A DNA stretch of 33,728 bases from an uncultured Sulfolobales archaeon (GCA_938083005.1 CALKCU010000070.1:1-33728); one strand, 5' to 3'. Shown: positions 21,814-30,328, counted from the first letter of the stretch. Notes: generated by a model not told the origin, from the letters alone. Program-made: numbers and translations.

Positions 21814-21874
21814 GGGGCGGTGGCCGAGCGGGAGAACCCCCGTGACCGGGGTTCGAATCCCCGCCCGGCTACCA
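21814..21874 (+). tRNA. candidate 3' half of a split tRNA, probably initiator tRNA-Met
   Basis: The T arm is perfect (CGGGG 21847-21851, loop TTCGAAT, CCCCG 21859-21863). It is followed by a 7-base acceptor strand CCCGGCT, discriminator A and encoded CCA. The matching 5' strand AGCCGGG is absent upstream, and only about 14 bases separate any D-arm-like sequence from the T arm, so no complete cloverleaf is possible. Reading back from the T arm gives a 5-base variable loop (GTGAC), CCCCC as the 3' anticodon-stem strand and AA as positions 37-38. The A1-U72 pair, CCC stem and AA are features of archaeal initiator tRNA. The preceding GGGAG-A junction matches the end of the tRNA-Met intron in this window. 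The GC-rich sequence 21814-21835 would be the leader that pairs with the 5' half in trans. Confidence 0.6.
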
Positions 21875-21875
21875 A

Positions 21876-22163
21876 TCACTTCGGGCTCTCGTACTTCTCA
21901 ACGTATATAGCCTTGACAACTAAAGCGCCGTCGCCCCTGGGGCACGTCCCGACCACCTTACCGACGTAGTCCCCCTTCTCATACTTCCTCGAGATCTCGT
22001 GACCGCATACTGGACATCCAACGAGCTCCACTACCTCCTCTCTCACAGCCTTGGGTTTTGGCCTGGTCACCGAGAGGAGCCAGGGCACCAGGGCTGCTAG
22101 CAGCAGCATGAGCAGGGCCATGAGGAGGGCGACCGTCAGGAGGTCAAACTGCTGAGACAGCAC
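21876..22163 (-). CDS. small membrane protein with zinc-ribbon domain
   Basis: A 95-residue protein with one long hydrophobic segment (residues about 8-31, rich in L and A) and a cytoplasmic-looking basic linker (TRPKPKAVREE). A C-terminal half follows with CPVC (about 50-53) and a later cysteine in GTCPRGDGA, only three cysteines in all. It ends one base after the CCA of the tRNA half on the other strand. The gene lies 15 bases after the DUF1512 gene and is likely in the same operon. I do not know its function. Confidence 0.7.
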   Translation of the reverse strand: MLSQQFDLLTVALLMALLMLLLAALVPWLLSVTRPKPKAVREEVVELVGCPVCGHEISRKYEKGDYVGKVVGTCPRGDGALVVKAIYVEKYESPK

Positions 22164-22178
22164 AGCCTCTACACCCGG

Positions 22179-23294
22179 TCATCGGATCCCCACGGTGTTC
22201 CCCACTCCTACGATTACTACTGTTCCCCCCTCCTTGACCTTCTCTACGATAGTCCTCCGGACCATCTCGTAGGCCTTAACGACGCTCTCGTAAATCTTCT
22301 TCGTGAACGGGCCTAGAGCCTCCGCCTCGCTCATCTTGACCAGTATAGCGTCGAGGGGGATGGAGTAGCTCTCCGCGATTCTCTCTATGGCTATCTTCTC
22401 GGGACCTAGATCGCCTATGGCCGCGCCCGTGCCGTAGACGACCTCGCCCGACTCCTCGCTCTCTAGCTTTAGGGCAGCGTCGACCGTTATTATCCTATCG
22501 ACGGCGCCCCCGAGCTCCCCGACGAGCTTCTCCAGGGCCTCCCCGGGCCAGCCCACGTTGGATCCCGGCCCCGAAGCCTTGATCGCGTAGACCCTCCTCC
22601 CCCCTACTTCTACCTCGTAGAGGTCCGTTCCCTCGACTATCTCCCTCTGGGGCTCCCTCCACTCCACCAGCATTTTGGCAACCAGGGGACCCACGCCGTC
22701 GCCTATCGGCACGCCGGAGGCGAAAGCGTCTACGGAGTTCGCGTAGGCCCTGGCCATCTCGACTATCTCCGGCATCTGGAAGACCAGGTACTGTAGCAAG
22801 ATCAAGTTGTTGTACTTGAGCCCCAGCTCCAGGTAGTGCCTGACCAGCTTGTTGAGCAGTCTCAGAACGCTTACCACCTCCAGGACCGTTTCGACGGAGT
22901 ATTGGACGCTCCTCTCAGCGGAGTCCAGTACCCTCTTCACGTAGTCTCGAACGGAGCTCTCCCGAGTCCTGATAAGGTGCCTGAGCCTCCTTATGATGTC
23001 CGTGGGCTCTATGCCTACGGGCCAGATGAAGAAGAAGTTGTCTACGAAGCCCTCGATGACCTTAGAGGGCTCCCTAACGCCCACGGTGCCCAGATAGGCC
23101 ACCGCCTTCCTCCTGGCTCCGGCCTCCATCTCTTCTAGAACGTACAGCTTCCCTCTCACGAAGGAGGCGAATCTCTGCAGTTGAATCCTCTGCGGTAGGT
23201 CGGTAAACCAGAACAGGAAGATCATTACGAGGTTTATCAGTAGCAGGTACAGCAGATACGGCGCCGTCTCACCGCTCCCGTCCACGGTCCTCAC
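22179..23294 (-). CDS. DUF1512-family membrane-anchored protein
   Basis: A 371-residue protein. Residues about 13-30 form a single transmembrane helix (LLYLLLINLVMIFLFWF). The large domain behind it contains helices with FFFIWPVGIEPTDIIRRL, a GVPIGDGVGPLVAKML loop, a DLYEVEVGGRRVYAIKASGPGS hinge (split here as two strands) and a C-terminal TVVIVGVGNTVGIR. These features agree with what I recall of archaeal DUF1512. The function is unknown. Start is GTG 23294, essentially leaderless behind the TATA box at 23316-23324. Confidence 0.75.
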   Translation of the reverse strand: MRTVDGSGETAPYLLYLLLINLVMIFLFWFTDLPQRIQLQRFASFVRGKLYVLEEMEAGARRKAVAYLGTVGVREPSKVIEGFVDNFFFIWPVGIEPTDIIRRLRHLIRTRESSVRDYVKRVLDSAERSVQYSVETVLEVVSVLRLLNKLVRHYLELGLKYNNLILLQYLVFQMPEIVEMARAYANSVDAFASGVPIGDGVGPLVAKMLVEWREPQREIVEGTDLYEVEVGGRRVYAIKASGPGSNVGWPGEALEKLVGELGGAVDRIITVDAALKLESEESGEVVYGTGAAIGDLGPEKIAIERIAESYSIPLDAILVKMSEAEALGPFTKKIYESVVKAYEMVRRTIVEKVKEGGTVVIVGVGNTVGIR

Positions 23295-23315
23295 CGTGTA
23301 GGTAGGGGCTGTCGC

Positions 23316-23324
23316 GTTTTAAAC
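23316..23324 (-). promoter_or_regulatory. TATA box of the DUF1512 operon
   Basis: The palindrome GTTTTAAAC is centred 26 bases upstream of GTG 23294. Confidence 0.6.
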
Positions 23325-23393
23325 TCCTCCAAGCGGTCATCCAGGGATGGAGTAGCATCATCGTTCATCATTGGAGTCTCTAATCATCCCGAG

Positions 23394-23483
<90 letters not shown>

Positions 23484-23511
23484 CCCTTCCAAGACTCACA
23501 CAGCGCAGAGA

Positions 23512-23524
23512 GGGCTTAAATAGC
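23512..23524 (-). promoter_or_regulatory. TATA box of tRNA-Met
   Basis: The minus strand reads GCTATTTAAGCCC, giving a predicted start near 23493, about 10 bases before the mature 5' end. Confidence 0.65.
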
Positions 23525-23661
23525 TTCACATTAAGAGTTTCCCAGCGGTCCAAAGAAGGGATGCCGGCGACACTCCTCCCGGTCAGCACCCCGCTTCGGT
23601 TTCGCTCTCCCCCCGTCAAGAGCTCTCGGTGGGAACGCCGTCGATTTCGAAGCCCGCGGTG

Positions 23662-23691
23662 CCCCGAGCGGCGGTGGGGGGTCGCTCGGGG
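23662..23691 (+). repeat. 9-base perfect hairpin followed by TTTT
   Basis: CCCCGAGCG (23662-23670) and CGCTCGGGG (23683-23691) are perfectly complementary with a 12-base loop, followed by TTTT on the plus strand. It lies about 40 bases beyond the stop codon of the minus-strand pus10 gene. It could form in the 3' end of that operon's transcript or belong to an unidentified small RNA in 23525-23729. Confidence 0.5.
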
Positions 23692-23729
23692 TTTTAGAGA
23701 GCAAGGTTTACGGAGCTCGTAAAGTTTTC

Positions 23730-24998
23730 CTACTGTTCGATCCTCAGTACGTCCAGCATGACCACGTTCATACTCTTCCCGGTGACCTCGGAGAGGCTGG
23801 GAGTAGTCCTGCCGCCGTCTCCCTCGATGAGCTCCTTGACGTACAGTCCTCCGTCCGTCCTCACGAGCACCTCCAGGAGGTAGTCGGAGATGACGTTAAC
23901 CCCCAGCTCGTAAACTCTCTTGCGGCGAACGGTATCCTTCCTCCTCCCGAGCACTCTCGTGGGGGTTCTCTGATGGACTATCGTGTTGCCGAGGCTTAGT
24001 ATATTCGCGACGTCCTTCTCGCTAACGCCCTCCGGCACCACTACGACCGCCCTGTACGTTTTCCGAGAGGACCTCATCTTCATGGTCCTAACGTATTCCC
24101 TCGTGGCCCTGCCGTGTATCACTACGTAGGCCCAGGGCGCCGGTCCCAGAGTCTCGAACCGGGAGACGGGGGCAAAGGGGCGTAGCCGGCTGGGGTCCTT
24201 GACTTCCACGACCAGAGGCCTCCCGTCTCCCAGCATCCTGGCGTCCGCGTCCTCGCGACCAGCCGCGTGTATCACGAGCCTCCTACCTCCGCAGAGCTCC
24301 AGGAGGCCCTGGCAGGCCTCGTAGATGGAGAGCTTGTACTTCCTCGTCCCGTCCCTCCTAACCCAGGGCATCTGAGATATGTACCTTCCCGCCTTCACGT
24401 ACCTGCCCCTCAGTAGAATCGGGAAGAACCTCAAGCCCGCCTCTCTCCTATCCAGGTCTACAACCACTAGAACGTCCGGACTGCTGAAGCTGGGGGCTAT
24501 CGATAGCTCTCCCGCCACGCGCTTGCCGACCAGTCTCTTAACCTCCCGGCGTATGCTCTCCCACGTATCGAGGCCCAGCGCGCCGATCACCTCCTGCTCC
24601 CTCTTCTCGTACTCTGAGCCCGCCCTAACGCCGACGAGGAAGCTGCCTACCTCGCTGCGCACCTCTTCGAGCAACTTGACGGCCTTTCCCCCCAGCTCCG
24701 AGATTACCTCTTCAAGCTTCGATCCGCATATGTAGCAGGGCGCGAGGGTGCTCGCTCCGGATCCCGGAGCGGCCGGCTGGGGTAGCCCACCGTTAGCCAC
24801 CAGCGTCTCGAGCTCTTCGTCGCTAAGCCGGAGCTCGTCGAGGAGCATCGCGAGGAGGGTCTTGACGGCCCTCCCGCGCTCCGCGTTGTCCAGCCCTCTG
24901 CCGAGCCTAGCGAAGAGCCTGCCCAGGCAGCGGTCGCACAGAGGATACCTCAGCAGAACCCTCAGCGCCGCGTCCAGGACTCTGCCGACCCTTTCCAA
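23730..24998 (-). CDS. pus10: tRNA pseudouridine synthase Pus10
   Basis: Makes pseudouridine 54 (and often 55) in the T loop of archaeal tRNAs. The 422-residue protein has the N-terminal zinc-binding cysteines CDRC (21-24) and CYIC (88-91) around a THUMP-like region. The catalytic domain follows, with HAAGREDADARMLG (about 244-257, containing the active-site aspartate), GRPLVVEV, and a C-terminal KTYRAVVVVP and RVLGRRKDTVRRKRVYEL. Start is TTG 24998 with GAGGG directly before it, four bases after the srp54 stop. It is the last gene of the aIF5A-SRP54-Pus10 operon. Confidence 0.94.
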   Translation of the reverse strand: MERVGRVLDAALRVLLRYPLCDRCLGRLFARLGRGLDNAERGRAVKTLLAMLLDELRLSDEELETLVANGGLPQPAAPGSGASTLAPCYICGSKLEEVISELGGKAVKLLEEVRSEVGSFLVGVRAGSEYEKREQEVIGALGLDTWESIRREVKRLVGKRVAGELSIAPSFSSPDVLVVVDLDRREAGLRFFPILLRGRYVKAGRYISQMPWVRRDGTRKYKLSIYEACQGLLELCGGRRLVIHAAGREDADARMLGDGRPLVVEVKDPSRLRPFAPVSRFETLGPAPWAYVVIHGRATREYVRTMKMRSSRKTYRAVVVVPEGVSEKDVANILSLGNTIVHQRTPTRVLGRRKDTVRRKRVYELGVNVISDYLLEVLVRTDGGLYVKELIEGDGGRTTPSLSEVTGKSMNVVMLDVLRIEQ

Positions 24999-25002
24999 CC
25001 CT

Positions 25003-26358
25003 CTAGTCGACCTCCCCGCTTAGCCGACTCAGGTCCAGCCCCTTTATCCTGAGCCTACCCCTCTTCAGGTCCCTTATCATCCTGTTAAGCAGTTCGTAGT
25101 AGTCGAGGAGCTCCCTCACCTCAGCAACGGTCCTGCCGGATCCCAGGGCTATTCTCCTGATCCTGCTCTTGTCTATCACGCCCGGGTTATCGAGCTCCTC
25201 GTAAGTCATGGACTCTATTATGCTGACCCAGGCGTCGATCTTCCTCTCGCCGCCCTTGAGCATGCCGTTGCCCATCTTCAGCAGCGAGAAGCCCGGGACG
25301 AGCTCGAGGACCTTCCTCAGGGGACCCAGCTTCCTTATCGACTTGAGCTGGTGGTACACGTCCCTCATGCCCATTCTCCCTAGAGATAAGGCCCTCTCGA
25401 GACGCTTCCTGACCTCTTCGCTCTCCTCGACGGCCCTGAACTTCTCCAGGAGACTCTCGATATCTCCGAGGCCGAGTATCCTAGCGGCGAACCTCCTGGG
25501 GTTGAATACCTCGAAGTCCTCGAGCTTCTCCCCGTCCCCCACGAACTTTATTCTGGCCCCGGTCGCAACCACAGCCGAGAGGGCCCCGCCTCCCCTGGCA
25601 GTGCCGTCCAGCTTGGCAACGATTATGGATCCCACGGGGGTCCACTCGTGGAATCTCTTCGCTAGGTCGTACGCCTTCTGTCCCATCGAAGCGTCTATTA
25701 CGAGAACTACTTCCGAGGGCTTTATGGCCTCCGAGATCTCCCTCATCTCCCTCAGCAGGTCTTCCTCCTTCCCGTAGCCGTGCCTACCCGCCGTGTCTAC
25801 TATGACTATGTCGCAGAGGTAGTCGTTCAGCAACACCTTAATAGCCCTCCTCGCTATCTCCACGGGGTCCCCACTCCTCTCGCCGTAGAACGGGATCCCT
25901 ATGGAGTCGGCTATCTGCTTGAGCTGGTCGTAGGCCGCCGGCCTGTACACGTCCGTCGTCGTCAGCCCCACTCTGTACCCCCTTCTCTTGTAGTAGAGGG
26001 CCAGCTTTCCGGCGGTGGTAGTCTTACCACTACCCTGGACACCGACCAGTAGCACTATCCAGGGGAGGCTCCTCGGAGAGGGATCCGGGGCTACGTCCCC
26101 GCCCAGGAGTCGCGCGATCTCGTCATAGACTATCTTGACGAACCACTCCTTCCTCAGGATCCCCGGCGGCGGCTCCTCCTTGAGTGCCCTCTCCCTGATC
26201 CTGGAGCTTAGCTCCAGGACTACCTTGACGTTGACGTCGGATCTTATCATCTCCTTCTGGAGCTCCTTGATGAAACTGCCGACGGCCTCCTCGTAGCTCT
26301 CGAAGGACTTCAGGAAGGTCGAGACCAGGTCCCTGAGTTTACCAAAAACGCTGGACAT
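25003..26358 (-). CDS. srp54: signal recognition particle GTPase SRP54
   Basis: Binds signal peptides and SRP RNA and docks with FtsY. The 451-residue protein shows the N domain (1-90), GTPase motifs GVQGSGKTTT (from 106), TTTDVYRPAAYDQL, DTAGRHG, AKLDGTARGGGAL, then the M domain with RMGMRDVYHQLKSIRKLGPL, the methionine- and glycine-rich finger region and the RNA-binding SRIRRIALGSGRTVAEV. Length and order are normal. It starts 20 bases after the aIF5A stop. No SRP RNA gene was identified in the window. Confidence 0.98.
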   Translation of the reverse strand: MSSVFGKLRDLVSTFLKSFESYEEAVGSFIKELQKEMIRSDVNVKVVLELSSRIRERALKEEPPPGILRKEWFVKIVYDEIARLLGGDVAPDPSPRSLPWIVLLVGVQGSGKTTTAGKLALYYKRRGYRVGLTTTDVYRPAAYDQLKQIADSIGIPFYGERSGDPVEIARRAIKVLLNDYLCDIVIVDTAGRHGYGKEEDLLREMREISEAIKPSEVVLVIDASMGQKAYDLAKRFHEWTPVGSIIVAKLDGTARGGGALSAVVATGARIKFVGDGEKLEDFEVFNPRRFAARILGLGDIESLLEKFRAVEESEEVRKRLERALSLGRMGMRDVYHQLKSIRKLGPLRKVLELVPGFSLLKMGNGMLKGGERKIDAWVSIIESMTYEELDNPGVIDKSRIRRIALGSGRTVAEVRELLDYYELLNRMIRDLKRGRLRIKGLDLSRLSGEVD

Positions 26359-26378
26359 GGTTTCCTTCCTAGAGCTCC

Positions 26379-26780
26379 TCAGGCCCTGAGCACTCGCATT
26401 ATCTTCCTGACTCCCATGACCTCCCAGTACTCCACCTCGCCGCCCGCTCTGATCCTGCTCGCAACGTCCTCCTCCTTCGGGAGGTCCACCTCGAAAGTCT
26501 CGAAGGTCTCCGTATCCATAAGCTGCACTCTATCCCCCAGGACGGCTACGACCTGAGCGGTCCTCTTAGATACTATCGGGACCTCCACTCTCTGATCCAC
26601 CGGAGCGACGAGGGTCTTCCTGGAGCCGCTGAACACACCTATGGCTACAACGTGGGCTTTAGCGCTCCCGTGCTTCCCCGTCTTAGCTCTCGTCATCTCG
26701 ACTATCCTGCAGGGCTCCCCGTCGATGACTATGTAGCTGCCCTCCCTGAGCTCACCAAGCTCGGCGTACTCGACGCTCAA
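26379..26780 (-). CDS. eif5a: translation factor aIF5A
   Basis: Hypusine-bearing factor that relieves stalled peptide bond formation. The 133-residue protein has the modification loop [10 protein letters not shown] with the target lysine before HG, preceded by [19 protein letters not shown], and the OB-fold C-terminal part ([20 protein letters not shown]). TTG 26780 is chosen: GAGGTGA lies five bases upstream and the product begins MSVEYAELG like other archaeal family members. GTG 26789 would overlap that ribosome-binding site. It heads the operon with srp54 and pus10. Confidence 0.96.
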   Translation of the reverse strand: MSVEYAELGELREGSYIVIDGEPCRIVEMTRAKTGKHGSAKAHVVAIGVFSGSRKTLVAPVDQRVEVPIVSKRTAQVVAVLGDRVQLMDTETFETFEVDLPKEEDVASRIRAGGEVEYWEVMGVRKIMRVLRA

Positions 26781-26810
26781 CCTATTCACCTCAACTGTGA
26801 ACCCGTCTAA

Positions 26811-26822
26811 AGCTTTTAAAGT
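26811..26822. promoter_or_regulatory. shared TATA region for aIF5A operon and tRNA-Asp
   Basis: AGCTTTTAAAGT reads as a TATA element on both strands. Its centre is about 26 bases from the predicted starts on both sides (near 26791 minus, near 26843 plus). Confidence 0.6.
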
Positions 26823-26846
26823 CTCGTAGATCTCGTAATAGACGGT

Positions 26847-26921
26847 GCCGCGGTAGTATAGCCCGGCCTAGTATGCGGGCCTGTCGAGCCCGTGACCCGG
26901 GTTCAAATCCCGGCCGCGGCG
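26847..26921 (+). tRNA. tRNA-Asp (anticodon GTC)
   Basis: The acceptor strands GCCGCGG (26847-26853) and CCGCGGC (26914-26920) pair fully, discriminator G at 26921. The anticodon stem CGGGC/GCCCG encloses CTGTCGA, anticodon GTC. The T loop is TTCAAAT. There is no intron, and CCA is not encoded. Confidence 0.96.
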
Positions 26922-27088
26922 CCTCGGCTCCAAGTTCTTCGTCCAGTACCGCATTACGAGCTGCAGCTTCCGGCCTGCTAGAAGACCTCACCGGGAGGAG
27001 CCGGAGCAGAGATTCCGCGGCGAGCTGCGCGGAGGCGCGGTGCCCAGAGCTCTGAAGCTACCGAGTCCCCGCAGAGGGCTCGGCGGAC

Positions 27089-28321
27089 CTAGCCGCGAGC
27101 GGTAGCCGATATTATTCTGATCACATCGCCGTCGGATACTCTGTAGTCCGCGCCCACCCTCTTGTCCCTGTTCACTACGTGAGCGGCTATGAAGCCCTTA
27201 GCTAGCTCCGTGTGTATCATCTCGGCCAGCTCCAGCGCCGTGGTCCCCTCCTTGACTATGTAGGCGTCCGGAAGCACGTTCCCGTGCCTGTCGCTGAACC
27301 TCGAGGCGTTCTCGACCGGGTAGACCAAGACCATCCCGAGTACGTCGAAGACCGCTCTGTTCAACGCCTCCTGAACGCCCGTCCCCCCGTGCCTCTTCAT
27401 GAACTCCCTTATCCTCTCCAGCGCCGTCCTCTGCCTCGCGGTCAGCCTGGCCTCGTCGACCACCTGGAAGTCCCCGTCCCCGGGTATGTAGCTTATCAGC
27501 CCGGATCTGGCCGCTCTCCTGAGGGCTAGCTCGTAGAGGGAGCTCACAGGCACGATCTCTCTCCCATCCTTCAGAGCGCTGCAAACCCTCCTGAAGTTGT
27601 CCTCGGCCTCCGGGATGTCCATCTTGTTTGCTACGATCACGAGAGGCTTAGCCGTCTCCCGCAGCTTCTTGGTGAACAGCCTGAGCTCCTCCCCCCTCCA
27701 CGAGCTCGGCCTCGTGTTCTCTAGCCTGGCCTCACGCAGGGCTCTCACCACGTGCTCCCTTCTTATCGAGAGGCCGGAGACCCTCTTGGCTATCCTGCTT
27801 ACAACCTCGTCCCAGGGCAAGGCGTCTATCTCCCTGGAGAACCTGGGCCAGTCGCGGGCTACCGTTCCGTAGAACCACTCGTCTATCTCGTACTCGATAG
27901 ACTCTATCTCCTCGAGAGGGTCGTAGTACCCGGGCCTCACCGGGTTTCCCTCCTCGTCCGTCTCGCCCGCCATGTCTACTATGTGGAGGAGGACGTCGGC
28001 CTGCCTCAGGTCGTCCATGAACTTGTTCCCCAGCCCTCTCCCCCTGTGCGCGCCCTTTATGAGGCCCGCGACATCGTAGAGCTTCACAGGCACGAACCTG
28101 TAGCCGCTCAGGCAGATCGAGTTCTTGGGGTCGCAGGAGGGGAGCCCCAGCTCCACGTGAGCGCACCTCTTCCTAACGTACGCCATACCCACGTTCGGGC
28201 TTATCGTTACGAAGGGTCTGTTCTCGATCTTAGCGTCGATCAGTGTGGCCGCCGTGAAGAACGTGGTCTTACCGACGTTGGTCTTACCGACGATCCCCAC
28301 GAGCACAGTCGGCGGGGGCAA
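27089..28321 (-). CDS. YchF-related Obg-superfamily GTPase with TGS domain
   Basis: A 410-residue GTPase with G1 GKTNVGKTT, the ISPNVGMAYVR segment, G3 DVAGLIKGAH, G4 NKMD, and a C-terminal TGS domain (DAYIVKEGTTALELAEMIHTEL to VSDGDVIRIISA). An inserted region of about 150 residues between G3 and G4 is typical of the archaeal group. Such proteins are thought to act on ribosomes or translation; the exact substrate is not established. TTG 28321 is used with GGATGG upstream and a TATA box at 28351-28362. It is divergent from the GlmS homologue. Confidence 0.92.
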   Translation of the reverse strand: MPPPTVLVGIVGKTNVGKTTFFTAATLIDAKIENRPFVTISPNVGMAYVRKRCAHVELGLPSCDPKNSICLSGYRFVPVKLYDVAGLIKGAHRGRGLGNKFMDDLRQADVLLHIVDMAGETDEEGNPVRPGYYDPLEEIESIEYEIDEWFYGTVARDWPRFSREIDALPWDEVVSRIAKRVSGLSIRREHVVRALREARLENTRPSSWRGEELRLFTKKLRETAKPLVIVANKMDIPEAEDNFRRVCSALKDGREIVPVSSLYELALRRAARSGLISYIPGDGDFQVVDEARLTARQRTALERIREFMKRHGGTGVQEALNRAVFDVLGMVLVYPVENASRFSDRHGNVLPDAYIVKEGTTALELAEMIHTELAKGFIAAHVVNRDKRVGADYRVSDGDVIRIISATARG

Positions 28322-28350
28322 CCTGCCATCCAGGCTTCTCTTGGTAGCGG

Positions 28351-28362
28351 GGCTTTATTTAC
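28351..28362 (-). promoter_or_regulatory. TATA box of the YchF-related gene
   Basis: The minus strand reads CGGTAAATAAAG or close to it, giving a predicted start near 28331 and a 10-base leader. Confidence 0.6.
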
Positions 28363-28376
28363 CGCGGACCCCCGGA

Positions 28377-28386
28377 CATATTTTCG
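28377..28386 (+). promoter_or_regulatory. TATA box of the GlmS homologue
   Basis: CATATTTTCG predicts a transcript start near 28406, upstream of GTG 28417. Confidence 0.55.
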
Positions 28387-28416
28387 CTCTAGGAGAGACG
28401 AAGTCGGGTTTCCGGA

Positions 28417-30246
28417 GTGGGAGGGTTCGTGTTCATCAGGTCAACCGGAGGGCTGGACGCGCTCGCGCTTGCGAAGCTCTCTCTAAGCAGGATGGAGTTC
28501 CGCGGGAAGGACTGCAGCGGAGTGGCCTGGATCGAAGAGGGTAAGGTAAGGGTGGTCAAGGACTCGTGTCCCGTCGGCGAGCTCTTCGCCAGATACCCTC
28601 TCAGCGGCAGACCGGTCGATAGAGTTCTCGGTCACACTAGGTACTCGACCCACGGAAAGGCTGACCCCAGGAACGCTCACCCCCACCTAGACTGCGGGGG
28701 GACGGTAGCGGTCGTCGGCGACGGAGCTCTGAGGAACTACGAGGACCTCTACGCGGAGCTCCTGGAGGAGGGCCACAGGCTAGTCTCGAAGTCGGACTTC
28801 GAGGTCCTTCCACATCTCGTGGAGGAGTCGGTGGGGAGGGGCTCGGACTACCTGGGGGCGTTCGTTAACACGGTCTCGAGGCTAAGAGGGATCGTCGCTA
28901 CCGCGGCCCTGTTCAGGGACGGCTCCGCAGCTGCTTATACGTCCCATCAGCCTATCTACGTGGGGCTTGGCGAGGGGCTCCTGGCGATATCCTCAACACT
29001 CTCGGGCCTCTACGGCATAGCTGCGAGGTACTCCAAGGTAGACCGAGGTGAGGTGGTCGCGGTGACTAGCGGAGGCGAGGTGGTGTTCCTCGACTTGAGC
29101 GGGAGGAGGCTCTCGAAGGAGTTCCTCCCCTACGAGCTCGAGGAGCCCCTCGCGAGGACGGACGGGTTCCCCCACCACATGTTGCGCGAGATATACGAAA
29201 CCCCCTACAGCATCCTGAGGACGGCCTCCGCGGTTCAGTCCAGGTACCTGGAGCTAGCCTCCAAGATGATCCTCAGGAGCAACAGGGTCTTCGTGGTGGC
29301 CAACGGGACGAGCCTCCACGCGGGCATGGTGTTCTCCTACTACCTCTCCGAGATGTCCGGAGCGGTCCCGGTAGTCGTTAGCGCCTCGGAGTTCTTGCTA
29401 TACCACCTGGACGGGGTGAGCGTCGGCGACTCCGTGATAGCTATAAGCCAGTCCGGAGAAACCTCGGAGGTCGTCAGATCCGCCTATGAGGCCAGGCTCA
29501 GGGGCGCCACTGTTATAGGGATCACGAACAACATCAACTCGAGGCTGACGAGGTTCTCGAACATATACCTGCCGATAGCGGCTGGACCGGAGCTGGCCGT
29601 CCCGGCCACGAAGACCTTTACGTCGACTCTCGCGCTGCTGTACGTGCTAGCGAAGTCCGTCGCGGCGATAACGAGCACCCCGAGCTCTAGGATCCTGGCC
29701 GAGACCTGGGAGGAGTTCGAGAAGCTTCACTACACCCTGCTCGGAGAGCTTGACAGAATCCGCGCGGAGGCGGAGAGGGCCTCGGGGTTCATAGCGGGCT
29801 GCTCGAGCGGCTACGTGGTGTCGAGGGGGATAGCCTACCCGCTGGCCCTGGAGGGCGCTCTGAAGATCAAAGAGTCCGCGTACGTACACGCCGAGGGCGT
29901 TGAGGGGGGCGAGCTAAGGCACGGCCCCATAGCGATCCTAGACGAGAACGTGTTCGCGATCTTCGTAGAGCCCCTGGAGCCTGTGGCTGCCGAGGACATG
30001 CTCAGCGTAGTAGGGGAGGCCGTAGAGTGCGGAAGCCCGACGGTCGTCATATCGCATAGCGCTAGGGCCGAAGAAGCCCTCGCCACTAAGACGAGAGTGG
30101 TGAGGGTGCCCAGCTTCGAGAGGCACTTTATGCCTATCAGCATTGCCGTGGCCCTACAGCTCCTGGCCTACTCGCTGGCGAACCGCAGGGGGGTGGACGT
30201 GGATAGGCCTAGAAGGCTGAGCAAGGTCGTGAGGACGGTAGGTTAG
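28417..30246 (+). CDS. glmS: GlmS homologue (glucosamine-6-phosphate synthase) without the glutaminase cysteine
   Basis: GlmS makes glucosamine 6-phosphate from fructose 6-phosphate and glutamine. The 609-residue protein is full length. The isomerase half looks intact: NGTSLHAG, SQSGETSEV, KESAYVHAEGVEGGELRHGP and a closing DVDRPRRLSKVV. The N-terminal glutaminase domain still has EFRGKDCSG, GHTRYSTHG (72-80), NAHPH and SDFE, but begins MGGF where active enzymes have MCGI, so the nucleophile at position 2 is glycine. The oxyanion-hole asparagine is aspartate (GDG at 101-103). A GTG at 28429 with GGGAGG upstream is an alternative start and also gives no terminal cysteine. It probably uses free ammonia or another ammonia source. 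Confidence 0.9.
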   Translation: MGGFVFIRSTGGLDALALAKLSLSRMEFRGKDCSGVAWIEEGKVRVVKDSCPVGELFARYPLSGRPVDRVLGHTRYSTHGKADPRNAHPHLDCGGTVAVVGDGALRNYEDLYAELLEEGHRLVSKSDFEVLPHLVEESVGRGSDYLGAFVNTVSRLRGIVATAALFRDGSAAAYTSHQPIYVGLGEGLLAISSTLSGLYGIAARYSKVDRGEVVAVTSGGEVVFLDLSGRRLSKEFLPYELEEPLARTDGFPHHMLREIYETPYSILRTASAVQSRYLELASKMILRSNRVFVVANGTSLHAGMVFSYYLSEMSGAVPVVVSASEFLLYHLDGVSVGDSVIAISQSGETSEVVRSAYEARLRGATVIGITNNINSRLTRFSNIYLPIAAGPELAVPATKTFTSTLALLYVLAKSVAAITSTPSSRILAETWEEFEKLHYTLLGELDRIRAEAERASGFIAGCSSGYVVSRGIAYPLALEGALKIKESAYVHAEGVEGGELRHGPIAILDENVFAIFVEPLEPVAAEDMLSVVGEAVECGSPTVVISHSARAEEALATKTRVVRVPSFERHFMPISIAVALQLLAYSLANRRGVDVDRPRRLSKVVRTVG

Positions 30247-30328
30247 AGCCCGGCACGCGAGCTCAGCGGATGTTGTCGAGTGGAGCCCGCGGTTTCGGTG
30301 GCGCGATAGTAGAGCCGGGTCTCGCCAG

